Source of the DNA: Chitinophagales bacterium
GTDB lineage: Bacteria > Bacteroidota > Bacteroidia > Chitinophagales > Saprospiraceae
Assembly (NCBI GenBank): GCA_017303475.1
Contig: JAFLBO010000001.1
Coordinates: 248,001 to 312,000, forward strand
DNA length: 64,000 nt
Reading direction: 5' to 3'
The position numbers and the translations under genes were made by a program. Position 1 is the stretch's first letter. Every line of letters starts with the position of its first letter. The notes under the pieces are model-generated. The model was not told where the DNA came from and did not search any database. It saw only the letters and a program-made list of their open reading frames with translations. Shown here piece after piece: positions 53,501-60,841 of this stretch.

Positions 53501-53595
53501 TTGATAATCTTTGAGCAGTCCTGGGCCTGGATTCCCTGAGAAAATGAGAAGGCGAGCAGGGTTAGCAGTAAAAGGATTCGGGAGAAAGGCTGCAT
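50557..53595 (-). CDS. Exported giant coiled-coil protein with 40-residue repeats
   Basis: A 1012-residue protein from the start MQPFSRILLL, which gives a signal peptide ending GIQAQ; a frame 17 codons longer lacks one. Residues 26-175 form a globular domain with no recognised family (LSVVIRGGYTYFVEFFTNEKG, YKFTINAERQGEFKNLVTCF). A Pro/Ala/Gly linker follows at 178-222. Residues 224-1012 are one continuous charged helix. Residues 276-944 consist of 16 units of 40 residues (12 units), 51 (three) or 36 (one), each of the form AxEVxxARxxAAxEIxx... The end (residues 945-1012) changes to plain heptads rich in Gln, Glu and Lys. It may be a periplasmic or surface fibre. It converges on the Omp28-family gene. 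Confidence 0.85.
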   Translation of the reverse strand: MQPFSRILLLLTLLAFSFSQGIQAQDCSKIIKENKKISGIQIANTANLSVVIRGGYTYFVEFFTNEKGIFARFTSQGGIEFNQDDQVVFVDANGKEKAYKFTGMDELIAGAVPTHRNNLRLDMAAIQWLAESNITGINFINFVDRQKYKFTINAERQGEFKNLVTCFNAILDKMSVVDTPGASVSKPEPAATPAGGANTAGGPAKPGAKPAAGATPATAGGDPEVAALRSELEKTKEKIRADIKAEKERGDAIKIQLQQEVAAAREAANAKKLEYSNEVLEARKASLQEIEKAKAEAQAAISQSKAKADSAVVKINSNVEDARRQAGEEIQKARITSSEEVQKAREAAAKEITAVKQKMEQAKLQYADEIASARNNADDELKRIREENAKMVSEARELAKQESSKTTADVVEGKRTAADQILKAREEAANEILKTRENTVLEKQKLATELAESRRKAAEEKSLVQQNSANELADLRESVAKQKEQSATEVAESKKRASEEIGRIREEVAKQQQIANEEKAEIAKQVVESKQKASQSVQQVQAESTKAIADAQARSKSQRDSIAIEVAASKKKAEEEIARIQAELAKSIAAAKEQQAKVLQESAAEVQRARERSAQEVAKAQEEARIRVQEANAKASEAQKQYATEVAGSKQSADEKIKQIQAEAAASIAEARKKQQENNSSSATEVVASREKAAAEIAAAKEKAANEIAAAREAAVRAQQESANNVAEAKKQSAQAILAVKTAEADSVRLARENSASIRQKLASDVAEARQKAANEISEANQKGAEEVKAAREAAAKEKQLAAESIGKTREEAAHAVASAREAAAKEVATAKQQAIEAISLARQDTENKKAALAKEVADAQERARKEVIEARERAAAEVATARKESEAKRTQYAAETAEARKKSSEEIELAQKEGAENVQKARQEAAASIATTRENESKAVSELKIQAAKEIEQTKEEKAQIIGEENKKAEAARQQQQLEQQKLTQLQEEIKKATEELAKLKEEAEKMKKKN
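50764..52770 (-). repeat. Sixteen-unit coding repeat (120-bp period) inside the coiled-coil gene
   Basis: The units begin at an A/T/S-x-E-V/I/L-x-x-A/S motif and have lengths 40, 51, 40, 40, 40, 36, seven of 40, 51, 40 and 51 residues. The 51-residue units are a 40 plus one extra 11-residue block. Inside a unit the layout is 11 + 11 + 18 residues. Nucleotide identity between units is only moderate, so the array is old. Confidence 0.8.
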
Positions 53596-53839
53596 GACAG
53601 AAGGAAGAAAAATAAAGTGAAGTTCCTGAAAGTACGTTAAGATCAAGTGTAATCATTTGACAATCAGGGACCTAAAGTTTCAATTTGCCGAAATATCCGG
53701 CAATCTGAACAATCATTTGATTAAAACTGGGGCAAAATAGATATTTTTTTAGGCCTCAAACGAAAGATGCGTTGAACAAAGGTTATGTTGCCCGAATTTT
53801 AAGATTTGTCTAACGAGTTTTACCAAATTTTTTCCCGTA

Positions 53840-54757
53840 TCAAAATCGTAAATTCAGTGAATCTCTCAATGGCTCATTTTCGTTGTGGTTCTTTTGCCAG
53901 TAGGCTTCTTTCCTGACGCTTTTTAACTTGCCTTCAGAAATCTTTTTGCCAGCGTAGGTCTCTTCCCATCCGAGAATTTTGTGCGGGAAATTTGTTTCAA
54001 AACGGATTGCCAGGCTGCGTGGAATACCGGAATATTGCACCTGAAGCACTGAGGCGTCGCCTTGCCGTATGATTTGCAGATTTGCAGATTGTACGGTTTC
54101 CTTTATATGTTGAAACCTGTGGTATATCGCAGAAGGAACCAAACGTTGCACGCCCGCAGGTATTGATGCAGGATTCAGTCGAACCATTGTCCACAAGGCA
54201 TCTTCCAAAATTGCATCAGGGAGAAAGGTTTGCTGATCACCTTCAGACTCAAAATAGGAATGTGATTGGAGTTTATATCCATCCTGCTGATGATCGAACT
54301 GCTGGAAAACTTGACCACACCAGTCCTGAATGCTTGTAGTTGTTTTTAGAGCAAGAGATCCGTCTATCGGGCTAAATATCGATTGCATAAGGGAATAATC
54401 GTAAATTCCGGTATGGAACCGTCGAATCCAGTTGAGCTTTAAAACCGGAACTCTGTCTGCTCCTGCAGCCATTGGATCGTCCAGTTTTACATGTTTATTG
54501 GCAGAAAAATCCTCTGTGACAAAAACGCTGACTTGTTCGGCTTTGCGCGTTTCTCCGTACCTGTCCTGTATTACATCATAAGTGGCGAGTTCGGCTGTAC
54601 CTGCATACCAGTAGGTTGCAAATCCCGGATCTGCTTGAGCTACAGGTTTTTGCAGCGCTGGCGTAGCCTCTGTGGCTGCCTGTTTGGGACTTTCGGTACA
54701 ATTATGCACAGAAAGGCTGGCAAATAGAAAGAAAAAGCCAACTGATTGGAACTTCAT
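53840..54757 (-). CDS. Conserved Bacteroidota envelope protein of unknown function
   Basis: A 305-residue exported protein, start MKFQSVGFFFLF; a cysteine at position 20 (SVHNC) makes it a possible lipoprotein though the lipobox is weak. Conserved phrases include YWYAGTAELATYDVIQDRYGE, FHTGIYDYSLMQSIFSPID, QQFDHQQDGYKLQSHSYFESEGDQQTFLPDAILEDALWTMVRLNP and the C-terminal KEAYWQKNHNENEPLRDSL. I have seen this arrangement only in unnamed Bacteroidota proteins, some misannotated as a septum formation inhibitor. No catalytic motif is recognised. It follows folE by 54 bases on the same strand. Confidence 0.75.
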   Translation of the reverse strand: MKFQSVGFFFLFASLSVHNCTESPKQAATEATPALQKPVAQADPGFATYWYAGTAELATYDVIQDRYGETRKAEQVSVFVTEDFSANKHVKLDDPMAAGADRVPVLKLNWIRRFHTGIYDYSLMQSIFSPIDGSLALKTTTSIQDWCGQVFQQFDHQQDGYKLQSHSYFESEGDQQTFLPDAILEDALWTMVRLNPASIPAGVQRLVPSAIYHRFQHIKETVQSANLQIIRQGDASVLQVQYSGIPRSLAIRFETNFPHKILGWEETYAGKKISEGKLKSVRKEAYWQKNHNENEPLRDSLNLRF

Positions 54758-54811
54758 GGTAACCGGTTGTGGCAAGCCTGGGGCAAATCAGGTGCAATGA
54801 TAATAGGAAGC

Positions 54812-55411
54812 CTAGTGAAGTTTACTACCAATCAGGCGCAAAAATTCACTTCTGGTCTCATTCTTCAAAAATTGTCCGGTGAATGCAGAAGTCGTGGTCA
54901 GAGAATTCTGCTTTTGAACCCCGCGCATCATCATGCACATGTGGTGAGCCTCAATGACCACAGCAACGCCGAGTGGTTTTAGTGTGTCCTGAATCACATC
55001 CCGAACTTCCAGTGTGAGTCTTTCCTGCACCTGTAATCTTCGGGCGAAAACATCTACGACCCGGGGAATTTTGCTTAACCCCACAATATAGCCATTGGGT
55101 ATGTAGGCAACATGCGCCTTGCCAAAAAAGGGTAAAATATGGTGTTCACAGAGTGAATACACCTCTATATCTTTAACCAAAACCATTTCGCTGTAATCCT
55201 CGCGGAACATGGCCGATTGCAAAATAGCCGAAGCATCCTGCCCATAACCCTGTGTGAGAAACTGCATGGCTTTGGCTGCCCTTTCCGGTGTTTTATGCAA
55301 GCCTTCGCGACTTGGGTCTTCTCCCAAGCCACTCAGAATATCCAGGTAATCCTTCCCCAGACGTTCTGTGAGCAAGGGGTTGTCGTAGTGGTCATTCTTT
55401 TTATATGCCAT
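54812..55411 (-). CDS. folE: GTP cyclohydrolase I
   Basis: A 199-residue enzyme making 7,8-dihydroneopterin triphosphate from GTP. Zinc ligands are C88 and H91 ([20 protein letters not shown]) and C159 ([13 protein letters not shown]), with the same 71-residue spacing between the cysteines as in E. coli FolE. The signature [23 protein letters not shown] is intact. The product feeds folate and, through QueD, deazapurine synthesis. It starts 14 bases after queD, so the two are cotranscribed. Confidence 0.97.
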   Translation of the reverse strand: MAYKKNDHYDNPLLTERLGKDYLDILSGLGEDPSREGLHKTPERAAKAMQFLTQGYGQDASAILQSAMFREDYSEMVLVKDIEVYSLCEHHILPFFGKAHVAYIPNGYIVGLSKIPRVVDVFARRLQVQERLTLEVRDVIQDTLKPLGVAVVIEAHHMCMMMRGVQKQNSLTTTSAFTGQFLKNETRSEFLRLIGSKLH

Positions 55412-55425
55412 AAGGGTGGAGGGAC

Positions 55426-55842
55426 TTATTCCCCATAGTATTCAGCGTAAATGGTATCAGTTTCCCAGAGTTTGATACAATGCAGTTTACAGGGGTAATC
55501 GGCCAAGGCACTTTCCAGTTGTTGCCAAATGAGTATGACCAGATTTTCAGTGGTTGGCTGCAAACCTTTGGGAATAAACGGAACATCCAGGTTCAAATTG
55601 CTGTGATCCAGGTGGTCAACCACTTGTTCCCGAATGATGATACTGAGTTTTTTGACATCCATTACAAATCCGGTGACAGGATCAGGTACCCCCTTGATGG
55701 TAACATGCAGGTTGTAATTATGCCCGTGCCAGTTTTTATTGGAGCATTTGCCAAAAACTTCATGGTTTTTTTCTTCTGTCCACTCTGCAACCCAAAGTTT
55801 GTGGGCGGCATTGAATCGTTCAATTCTTGTAATATAAACCAT
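55426..55842 (-). CDS. queD: 6-carboxytetrahydropterin synthase / PTPS family protein
   Basis: A 138-residue PTPS-fold protein. Zinc ligands are H14, H39 and H41 ([21 protein letters not shown]) and the catalytic cysteine is C33 ([14 protein letters not shown]). DHLDHSNLN and [11 protein letters not shown] are typical of the family. It converts the FolE product to 6-carboxytetrahydropterin in queuosine synthesis, or acts in pterin side-chain chemistry. The folE gene lies 14 bases downstream, giving substrate supply in the same operon. Strict QueD versus PTPS-like activity cannot be separated by sequence alone here. Confidence 0.92.
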   Translation of the reverse strand: MVYITRIERFNAAHKLWVAEWTEEKNHEVFGKCSNKNWHGHNYNLHVTIKGVPDPVTGFVMDVKKLSIIIREQVVDHLDHSNLNLDVPFIPKGLQPTTENLVILIWQQLESALADYPCKLHCIKLWETDTIYAEYYGE

Positions 55843-55930
55843 TCTTTTTCAGTGCATTAGGTCGTTTGGTTGTTTGGGTGTGTTTCCATGACTGTGTGTG
55901 GTGTCAGGGAAATGCATCCTAAAATCAGCG

Positions 55931-55938
55931 CAAAATTA
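55931..55938 (-). promoter_or_regulatory. -7 promoter element of queD-folE
   Basis: TAATTTTG on the minus strand fits TAnnTTTG, 88 bases before the queD ATG. No -33 TTG at the usual distance. Confidence 0.45.
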
Positions 55939-56098
55939 TGGAATGTTTGGGTAGCAGTTTGTGCAAAAGTTGCAACCTGCAAAAGTCCTGAACAACCGGG
56001 GTTTATCCGTTACAGTTCCACTTTTATCTAAAAACACGCATCGGGTGTTTTCAGTTGCAGATTTTTGCCATTGAAAGTTTCTTTATTTTTCCAGCATT

Positions 56099-57148
56099 TT
56101 GAAAACCAGGGGCGCACTAGACAGCATTTATTCTTTTCTGAACCGAAGATTGGTGTACCACTCCATCTTTTGGGTCACACTCTATGGTACCATGATTGGC
56201 ACCAGCCTGAGGCAGGGGATTCAGCCGTCTACTACTTTTTACAACGAAACCATTCAGGCACTGTTCTTTGCGGTGTTGGTTTATTTTAATCTGTTGTACC
56301 TCATCCCTAATTACCTGGCCAAACATGCGTTCATTTACTTCGGACTGGTATTGGCAGCCTGCGCCATTGTAACGCCGATTGAAGTGCTGGCCCTGTATTT
56401 GTTTTATTCAGATTCGCCTGACTATCAGGCAAATGTGGTAGAACAACAGGAGGGTATTTACCTTGGAAATGTGTTCGTAACCTTGCTGGCTACTGTATTG
56501 CGGGTTATCATGGACTGGTGGCGTTACCAAAACGAGAAGCAGGTTTTACTCACCCAAACGATGCAGTCGGAGTTGCGCTTTTTGAAAAGCCAGATCAATC
56601 CGCATTTCTTATTCAATACCCTGAATAATCTCTATGCGCTTACGCTGAAAAAATCAGATAAGGCGCCCGAAATCGTACTCAAACTCGCCGAAATCATGCG
56701 ATATATGTTGTACGAGTGCAATGAGCGTCGGGTGCATTTATCCAAGGAAATCCATTATCTCTACAATTACCTTGATTTGGAACGCCTGCGTCAGCCTAAA
56801 GACGCAGATATCACTTTTGAGGTGGAAGGACATGTAAGTGAACAACTGGTAGCGCCGTTACTCTTTGTTCCTTTTGTAGAAAACAGCTTCAAGCACGGTT
56901 TGAATCATGCCACTTCAGGAGGATATGTACGAATGAAGTTAATGGTGGAGGGAGAAGACCTTGAATTTGTGATTGAAAATAGCAAGGTAGAACAAATGCC
57001 CCGGCCCAGCCATCCGCGCAGCGGCGGAATCGGGCTGGCTAACGTCCGGCAGCGTCTGCAAATTTTATACCCGGACCATCATGAAATCATCATTCGTGAC
57101 GAGCCTAATCGTTATGAGGTGACGCTGAGGTTGACGATGATTAATTAG
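56099..57148 (+). CDS. LytS-type sensor histidine kinase, orphan, TTG start
   Basis: A 349-residue kinase. Four membrane segments lie at about residues 20-38, 50-70, 76-104 and 122-140. The phosphoacceptor is H169 in SQINPHFLFNTLNNLYAL; the N box is LLFVPFVENSFKHGL and the G box SGGIGLANVRQRLQILYP. The frame opens after TGA at 56072 and has no ATG before the first membrane helix, so TTG at 56099 is the likely start; the first ATG (56192) would cut that helix. No LytTR partner is adjacent in the window. The gene runs into the AAATGACC repeat element at 57149. Confidence 0.88.
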   Translation: MKTRGALDSIYSFLNRRLVYHSIFWVTLYGTMIGTSLRQGIQPSTTFYNETIQALFFAVLVYFNLLYLIPNYLAKHAFIYFGLVLAACAIVTPIEVLALYLFYSDSPDYQANVVEQQEGIYLGNVFVTLLATVLRVIMDWWRYQNEKQVLLTQTMQSELRFLKSQINPHFLFNTLNNLYALTLKKSDKAPEIVLKLAEIMRYMLYECNERRVHLSKEIHYLYNYLDLERLRQPKDADITFEVEGHVSEQLVAPLLFVPFVENSFKHGLNHATSGGYVRMKLMVEGEDLEFVIENSKVEQMPRPSHPRSGGIGLANVRQRLQILYPDHHEIIIRDEPNRYEVTLRLTMIN

Positions 57149-57410
57149 GGGCATTTAGGTCATTTATGGGTCATTTAGGTCATTTGGGGGTCATTTGAGC
57201 ACTCACTCTGCCGCAGTGGTATGGACAGCTGAAAAAAGAACGTTAGTTACGTTTCTGCTGTTTGGCGTCCCCGCCAACAGCCCGGCGGAGTGAGTGCTCA
57301 AATGACCCTTAATTGACCTAAATGACCCATAAATGACCCATAAATGACCCATAAATGACCCATAAATGACCCATAAATGACCCATAAATGACCCCCAAAT
57401 GACCCTTAAA
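57149..57410. repeat. Inverted array of AAATGACC units at a convergent junction (element B)
   Basis: The left part carries four GGTCATTT units (57168-57197). The right part carries about ten AAATGACC units, including a regular 11-bp tandem (AAATGACCCAT, six to seven copies). A perfect 21-bp inverted repeat (57188-57208 and 57288-57308) forms the inner stem around a 79-base loop with a further small hairpin (CTGTTTGGCG/CGCCAACAG). It separates the kinase from convergent lpdA. No gene is supported here. Confidence 0.85.
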
Positions 57411-57421
57411 TAACGCTAAAA

Positions 57422-58819
57422 CTACAAATGAATCACCTCGCCGTAAGCAGCTGCTGCGGCTTCCATGATAGCTTCGCTCATGGTAGGGTGGGGGTGAACA
57501 GCTTTTATCATTTCATGACCGGTTGTTTCCAGTTTTCTGGCAACAACAATTTCAGCGATCATTTCAGTGACATTGGCGCCAATCATGTGCGCGCCCAATA
57601 ACTCACCATATTTTTTGTCAAAAACAAGTTTAACAAAGCCTTCTGAATGGCCTGAAGCTTTGGCTTTGCCGCTGGCTGTGAAGGGGAATTTACCCACCAA
57701 AACCTCATATCCGGCTTCCTTGGCTCCTTGTTCTGTGTAGCCAACAGAGGCAATTTCCGGTATGCAATAGGTACAACCGGGAATGTTGTTATAATCAATG
57801 GTTTCCGGATGGTGACCGGCAATTTTCTCCACACAGGTGATGCCTTCTGCGCTGGCTACATGCGCGAGCGCCTGAGTGGCAAGCACATCTCCGATGGCGT
57901 AAATACCGGGCACATTAGTTTGGTAGTAATCATCTACCTTGATATAACCACGGTCAGTTACAATGCCTAAATCTTCCAGACCGATATTCTCAGTGTTGGG
58001 CGTTACACCGGCGGCGCTAAGCACTACATCGCAAACGATGGTTTCAGTTTTTCCATCCTTGCGGTTTTTCATATTTACCTTGATTTCCTTACCGCTGGTG
58101 TCAACATTTTCAACAGCCCAGCCGCCGTACACTTTCAAGCCTTTTTTATTGTAAATTCTGGTAAGTTCCTTGGAAACATCGGCGTCTTCGCGTGGAACGA
58201 GTCCTTGCTCCATGAATTCCACTATGCTAACCTCTGTGCCAATGCTGTGGTAGAAATAGCCAAATTCAACGCCGATAGCGCCGGCGCCTACCACTACCAT
58301 TCGTTTTGGTTGCGATTCCAGGCTCATGGCTTTACGGTAATCAATGATCTTTTTGCCGTCAATTTTAAGGTTGGGAAGTTCTTTGGCACGGCCGCCAGTG
58401 GCCACAATGATGCTTTTGGCGGTGTATTCAGTTACTTTACCCTCGGCGTCGGTAACAGCCACTTTCGGGCCTTTCACCAATTTGGCGTTGCCCATGATCA
58501 CGTTGATCTTATTCTTCTTCATCAGGAATTGTACGCCCTTGCTCATGCCTTCTGCAACGCCACGACTGCGTTTGATGATAGCATCGAAATCGGCCAGAGG
58601 TTTGCCTACTTTAATGCCGTATTCTTCTGCGTGGTTCAGGTAGTCAAATACCTGGGCACTTTTGAGCAACGCTTTGGTTGGGATACAGCCCCAGTTCAGA
58701 CAAATTCCGCCCAGGCTTTCACGTTCAATGACAGCAACGTTCATGCCCAGTTGGGAAGCGCGGATGGCAGCTACATACCCGCCTGGGCCGCTACCAATTA
58801 CAATCAGATCAAAATTCAT
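57422..58819 (-). CDS. lpdA: Dihydrolipoyl dehydrogenase (E3)
   Basis: A 465-residue flavoprotein disulfide reductase. The FAD motif is GSGPGGYVAAIRASQLG (residues 9-25). The redox-active pair is C40/C45 (GGICLNWGCIPTKAL), the NAD motif GAGAIGVEFGYFYHSIG and the catalytic dyad H444/E449 (HPHPTMSEAI). It reoxidises dihydrolipoamide of the 2-oxoacid dehydrogenase and glycine-cleavage complexes. It has its own promoter box 99 bases upstream and is a single gene here, with no E1/E2 genes nearby. Confidence 0.97.
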   Translation of the reverse strand: MNFDLIVIGSGPGGYVAAIRASQLGMNVAVIERESLGGICLNWGCIPTKALLKSAQVFDYLNHAEEYGIKVGKPLADFDAIIKRSRGVAEGMSKGVQFLMKKNKINVIMGNAKLVKGPKVAVTDAEGKVTEYTAKSIIVATGGRAKELPNLKIDGKKIIDYRKAMSLESQPKRMVVVGAGAIGVEFGYFYHSIGTEVSIVEFMEQGLVPREDADVSKELTRIYNKKGLKVYGGWAVENVDTSGKEIKVNMKNRKDGKTETIVCDVVLSAAGVTPNTENIGLEDLGIVTDRGYIKVDDYYQTNVPGIYAIGDVLATQALAHVASAEGITCVEKIAGHHPETIDYNNIPGCTYCIPEIASVGYTEQGAKEAGYEVLVGKFPFTASGKAKASGHSEGFVKLVFDKKYGELLGAHMIGANVTEMIAEIVVARKLETTGHEMIKAVHPHPTMSEAIMEAAAAAYGEVIHL

Positions 58820-58917
58820 ATTGTCTTGGAAAAAAATGGTTTGGACCGGCTTCGTTTTTGGAACAAATACCCGGGAAAAAACTGGAATGGACCCAGAACC
58901 CGGACATCCGGCGGGTG

Positions 58918-58925
58918 CAAAGGTA
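58918..58925 (-). promoter_or_regulatory. -7 promoter element of lpdA
   Basis: TACCTTTG on the minus strand is the consensus -7 box, 98 bases before the lpdA ATG. No -33 TTG is seen. Confidence 0.5.
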
Positions 58926-59103
58926 GTTGGCTTGCCTAAATTCTGTGGTATTTACATGGAGCAAAAAGCCAAATTAGGCTTTATTTCAAAGAAAGATGGT
59001 TTGCGTAATATTTCTGTAAGGTTTCGTTTGGACCACTTTCGAGCAATGTGCGTATCATTGCCCCTGTTTTCTCATCTGTTACTAATTGTTTCAAAGCCCG
59101 AAC

Positions 59104-60732
59104 ATGAAAAAATACTTCCTCGTCCTGCTTGCGCTGCTTCCCATGCTAGCCACAGCGCAACAATCTGTGAGTAAACCCAGCTCTCGACCGCTATTCGACA
59201 AAAAAACGGTAGGCGAAGTACGACTCACGCTGCCAACCTCCGATTGGGTTAATGTGCTGGACTCTATGCGTATCTACAACGCTGATGGTCTTCCTGCCAC
59301 GGTGGTTGTTGACGGTTCCCGCTATGAAGGCGCCAAAGTGCGTTTCCGAGGCGACAAATCCTACGCAAAAGGATTGAAGCGCAATCCAATGAGCATCAAG
59401 CTTAATGCCGACAATCCTGCGCAAAACCACCAAGGCGTAGTTTCTCTGAAACTTTCCGCCGCAGTGCGCGATCCAAGTATGGTGCGCGAAATGCTGTTCC
59501 ATGAAATTGCTTCCAAATATATGCCAGCCTCACAAGCTGCATTCACCAAGCTGTACATCAATGAAGAATATATTGGTGTGTTTGTTAATGTAGAAAGTGT
59601 GGACAAAAGCTTTTTCGAAGCCAACTATGGCGGTTCAAAAGGCGCGGCATTTAAAGCTGGTGTAGACAATAAGCCGGAAAACCTGCCACCCAGCTGCAAA
59701 CAAAACATCTTTGGTTCGCTGGAGTACGAAGATAACCTGGATTGCTACAAAGGCAATTTCGAACTGGATTCCAAAGGCGGCGGCTGGACTGAACTTCAGG
59801 AACTTACCCGCAAACTGGCCAACGAACCAGGTAATGTAGGTCAGGTGCTTGATGTTGACCGTGCCCTGTGGATGCTTGCGCTGAATAATGTTACCGTAAA
59901 CCTGAACAGTTATTCCGGCAACTACAGCGTTAACTACTATTTATACCGCGATGGCAATAATCGCTTTCAGCCCGTGCACTGGGATCTGAACCTGGCATTT
60001 GGCAGCTACAAAAATACCGGTTCCGGCAGCGACCTTAACCTGCGCCAACTCCAAAACCTGGATCCGCTGCTTCACGCTGACAACCCGTACAAACCACTGG
60101 CCAGCCAACTGCTGAAAGACCCGCTCAATCGCAAAATCTACCTGTCGCACATTCGTCAGATCAATGAAGAAAACTTCCTGAATGGAGCTTATGAAAAACG
60201 CGCCAAGGAACTTCAGGGAATGATTGTAGTGCCGTTCAACGACGACAAGTACAAAACATACAGCTACGATGATTTCCAGCGCAGTCTGAACGAAACGGTA
60301 GGTAAAAAGAGTAAAATTCCGGGACTAACGGAGTTGATGAGCAAGCGTTCACGCTTCCTCAAAACCCACCCGGAACTGACCAAATTGCCACCGGCTATCT
60401 CTGAAGTGATGGTAAAAGGTCGCGCTAAATTTGAAAATCAGAAAATCAACTCTTTCCACGTTACAGCACGTGCTGATAAGTATCCGCTGCGTATGTATAT
60501 TTACTACCGCTTCTCGGATCAGGATCCATACAGCGTAATGATCATGTCTGAAGACAATACGCCGGGATTAGCTGCAGGTGTGAAAGCATTTGGTGTGCAA
60601 ATCGAGGCTAAATCTCAGGATGCCGTGCTGGATTACTACCTGCTCGCTGAAAACGTAGGAGCTGCGGATTTTCTGCCGGCAAACTACCCAAAGCAGCCTT
60701 TCAAGATCAAACTCAGTGAACTGAATAAATAA
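59104..60732 (+). CDS. CotH-family secreted kinase-like protein (first of tandem pair)
   Basis: A 542-residue exported protein; the start MKKYFLVLLALLPMLATAQ gives a standard signal peptide. CotH-family motifs are in order: VRFRGDKSYAKGLKRNPMSIKLN, SVDKSFFEANYGGSKG, LWMLALNNVTVNLNSYSGNYSVNYYLYRD and PVHWDLNLAFGSY with the metal-binding Asp-x-Asn. CotH proteins are atypical protein kinases of the FAM20C-like superfamily, first known from spore coats. The last 130 residues (residues 410-542) form a beta-rich domain. The target is unknown. It is followed by a terminator and a paralogue. Confidence 0.88.
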   Translation: MKKYFLVLLALLPMLATAQQSVSKPSSRPLFDKKTVGEVRLTLPTSDWVNVLDSMRIYNADGLPATVVVDGSRYEGAKVRFRGDKSYAKGLKRNPMSIKLNADNPAQNHQGVVSLKLSAAVRDPSMVREMLFHEIASKYMPASQAAFTKLYINEEYIGVFVNVESVDKSFFEANYGGSKGAAFKAGVDNKPENLPPSCKQNIFGSLEYEDNLDCYKGNFELDSKGGGWTELQELTRKLANEPGNVGQVLDVDRALWMLALNNVTVNLNSYSGNYSVNYYLYRDGNNRFQPVHWDLNLAFGSYKNTGSGSDLNLRQLQNLDPLLHADNPYKPLASQLLKDPLNRKIYLSHIRQINEENFLNGAYEKRAKELQGMIVVPFNDDKYKTYSYDDFQRSLNETVGKKSKIPGLTELMSKRSRFLKTHPELTKLPPAISEVMVKGRAKFENQKINSFHVTARADKYPLRMYIYYRFSDQDPYSVMIMSEDNTPGLAAGVKAFGVQIEAKSQDAVLDYYLLAENVGAADFLPANYPKQPFKIKLSELNK

Positions 60733-60749
60733 ATGATCTTTGCTAAAAT

Positions 60750-60790
60750 GCTGATCCGTAACCTGTTTTCACGGATCAGCATTTTCATTT
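60750..60790 (+). terminator. Terminator between the two CotH genes
   Basis: A perfect 10-bp stem (GCTGATCCGT / ACGGATCAGC) with an 11-base loop is followed by ATTTTCATTT, 18 bases after the first CotH stop. The two paralogues may thus be separate units. Confidence 0.8.
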
Positions 60791-60841
60791 CATTAAGACT
60801 GCACCCCATCAGAAAACCGGATCCATAACGTTCCTCCCACT

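Noticed and set aside
52198..53514. A 438-codon open frame on the plus strand
   Set aside because: It is antisense to the coiled-coil gene; its Phe/Gly-rich composition is the mirror of Lys/Glu/Ala codons and has no start context or family match.
57203..57385. A small open frame with MGHLWVIYGSF repeats
   Set aside because: It is only the translation of the 11-bp AAATGACCCAT tandem, with no promoter or homologue.
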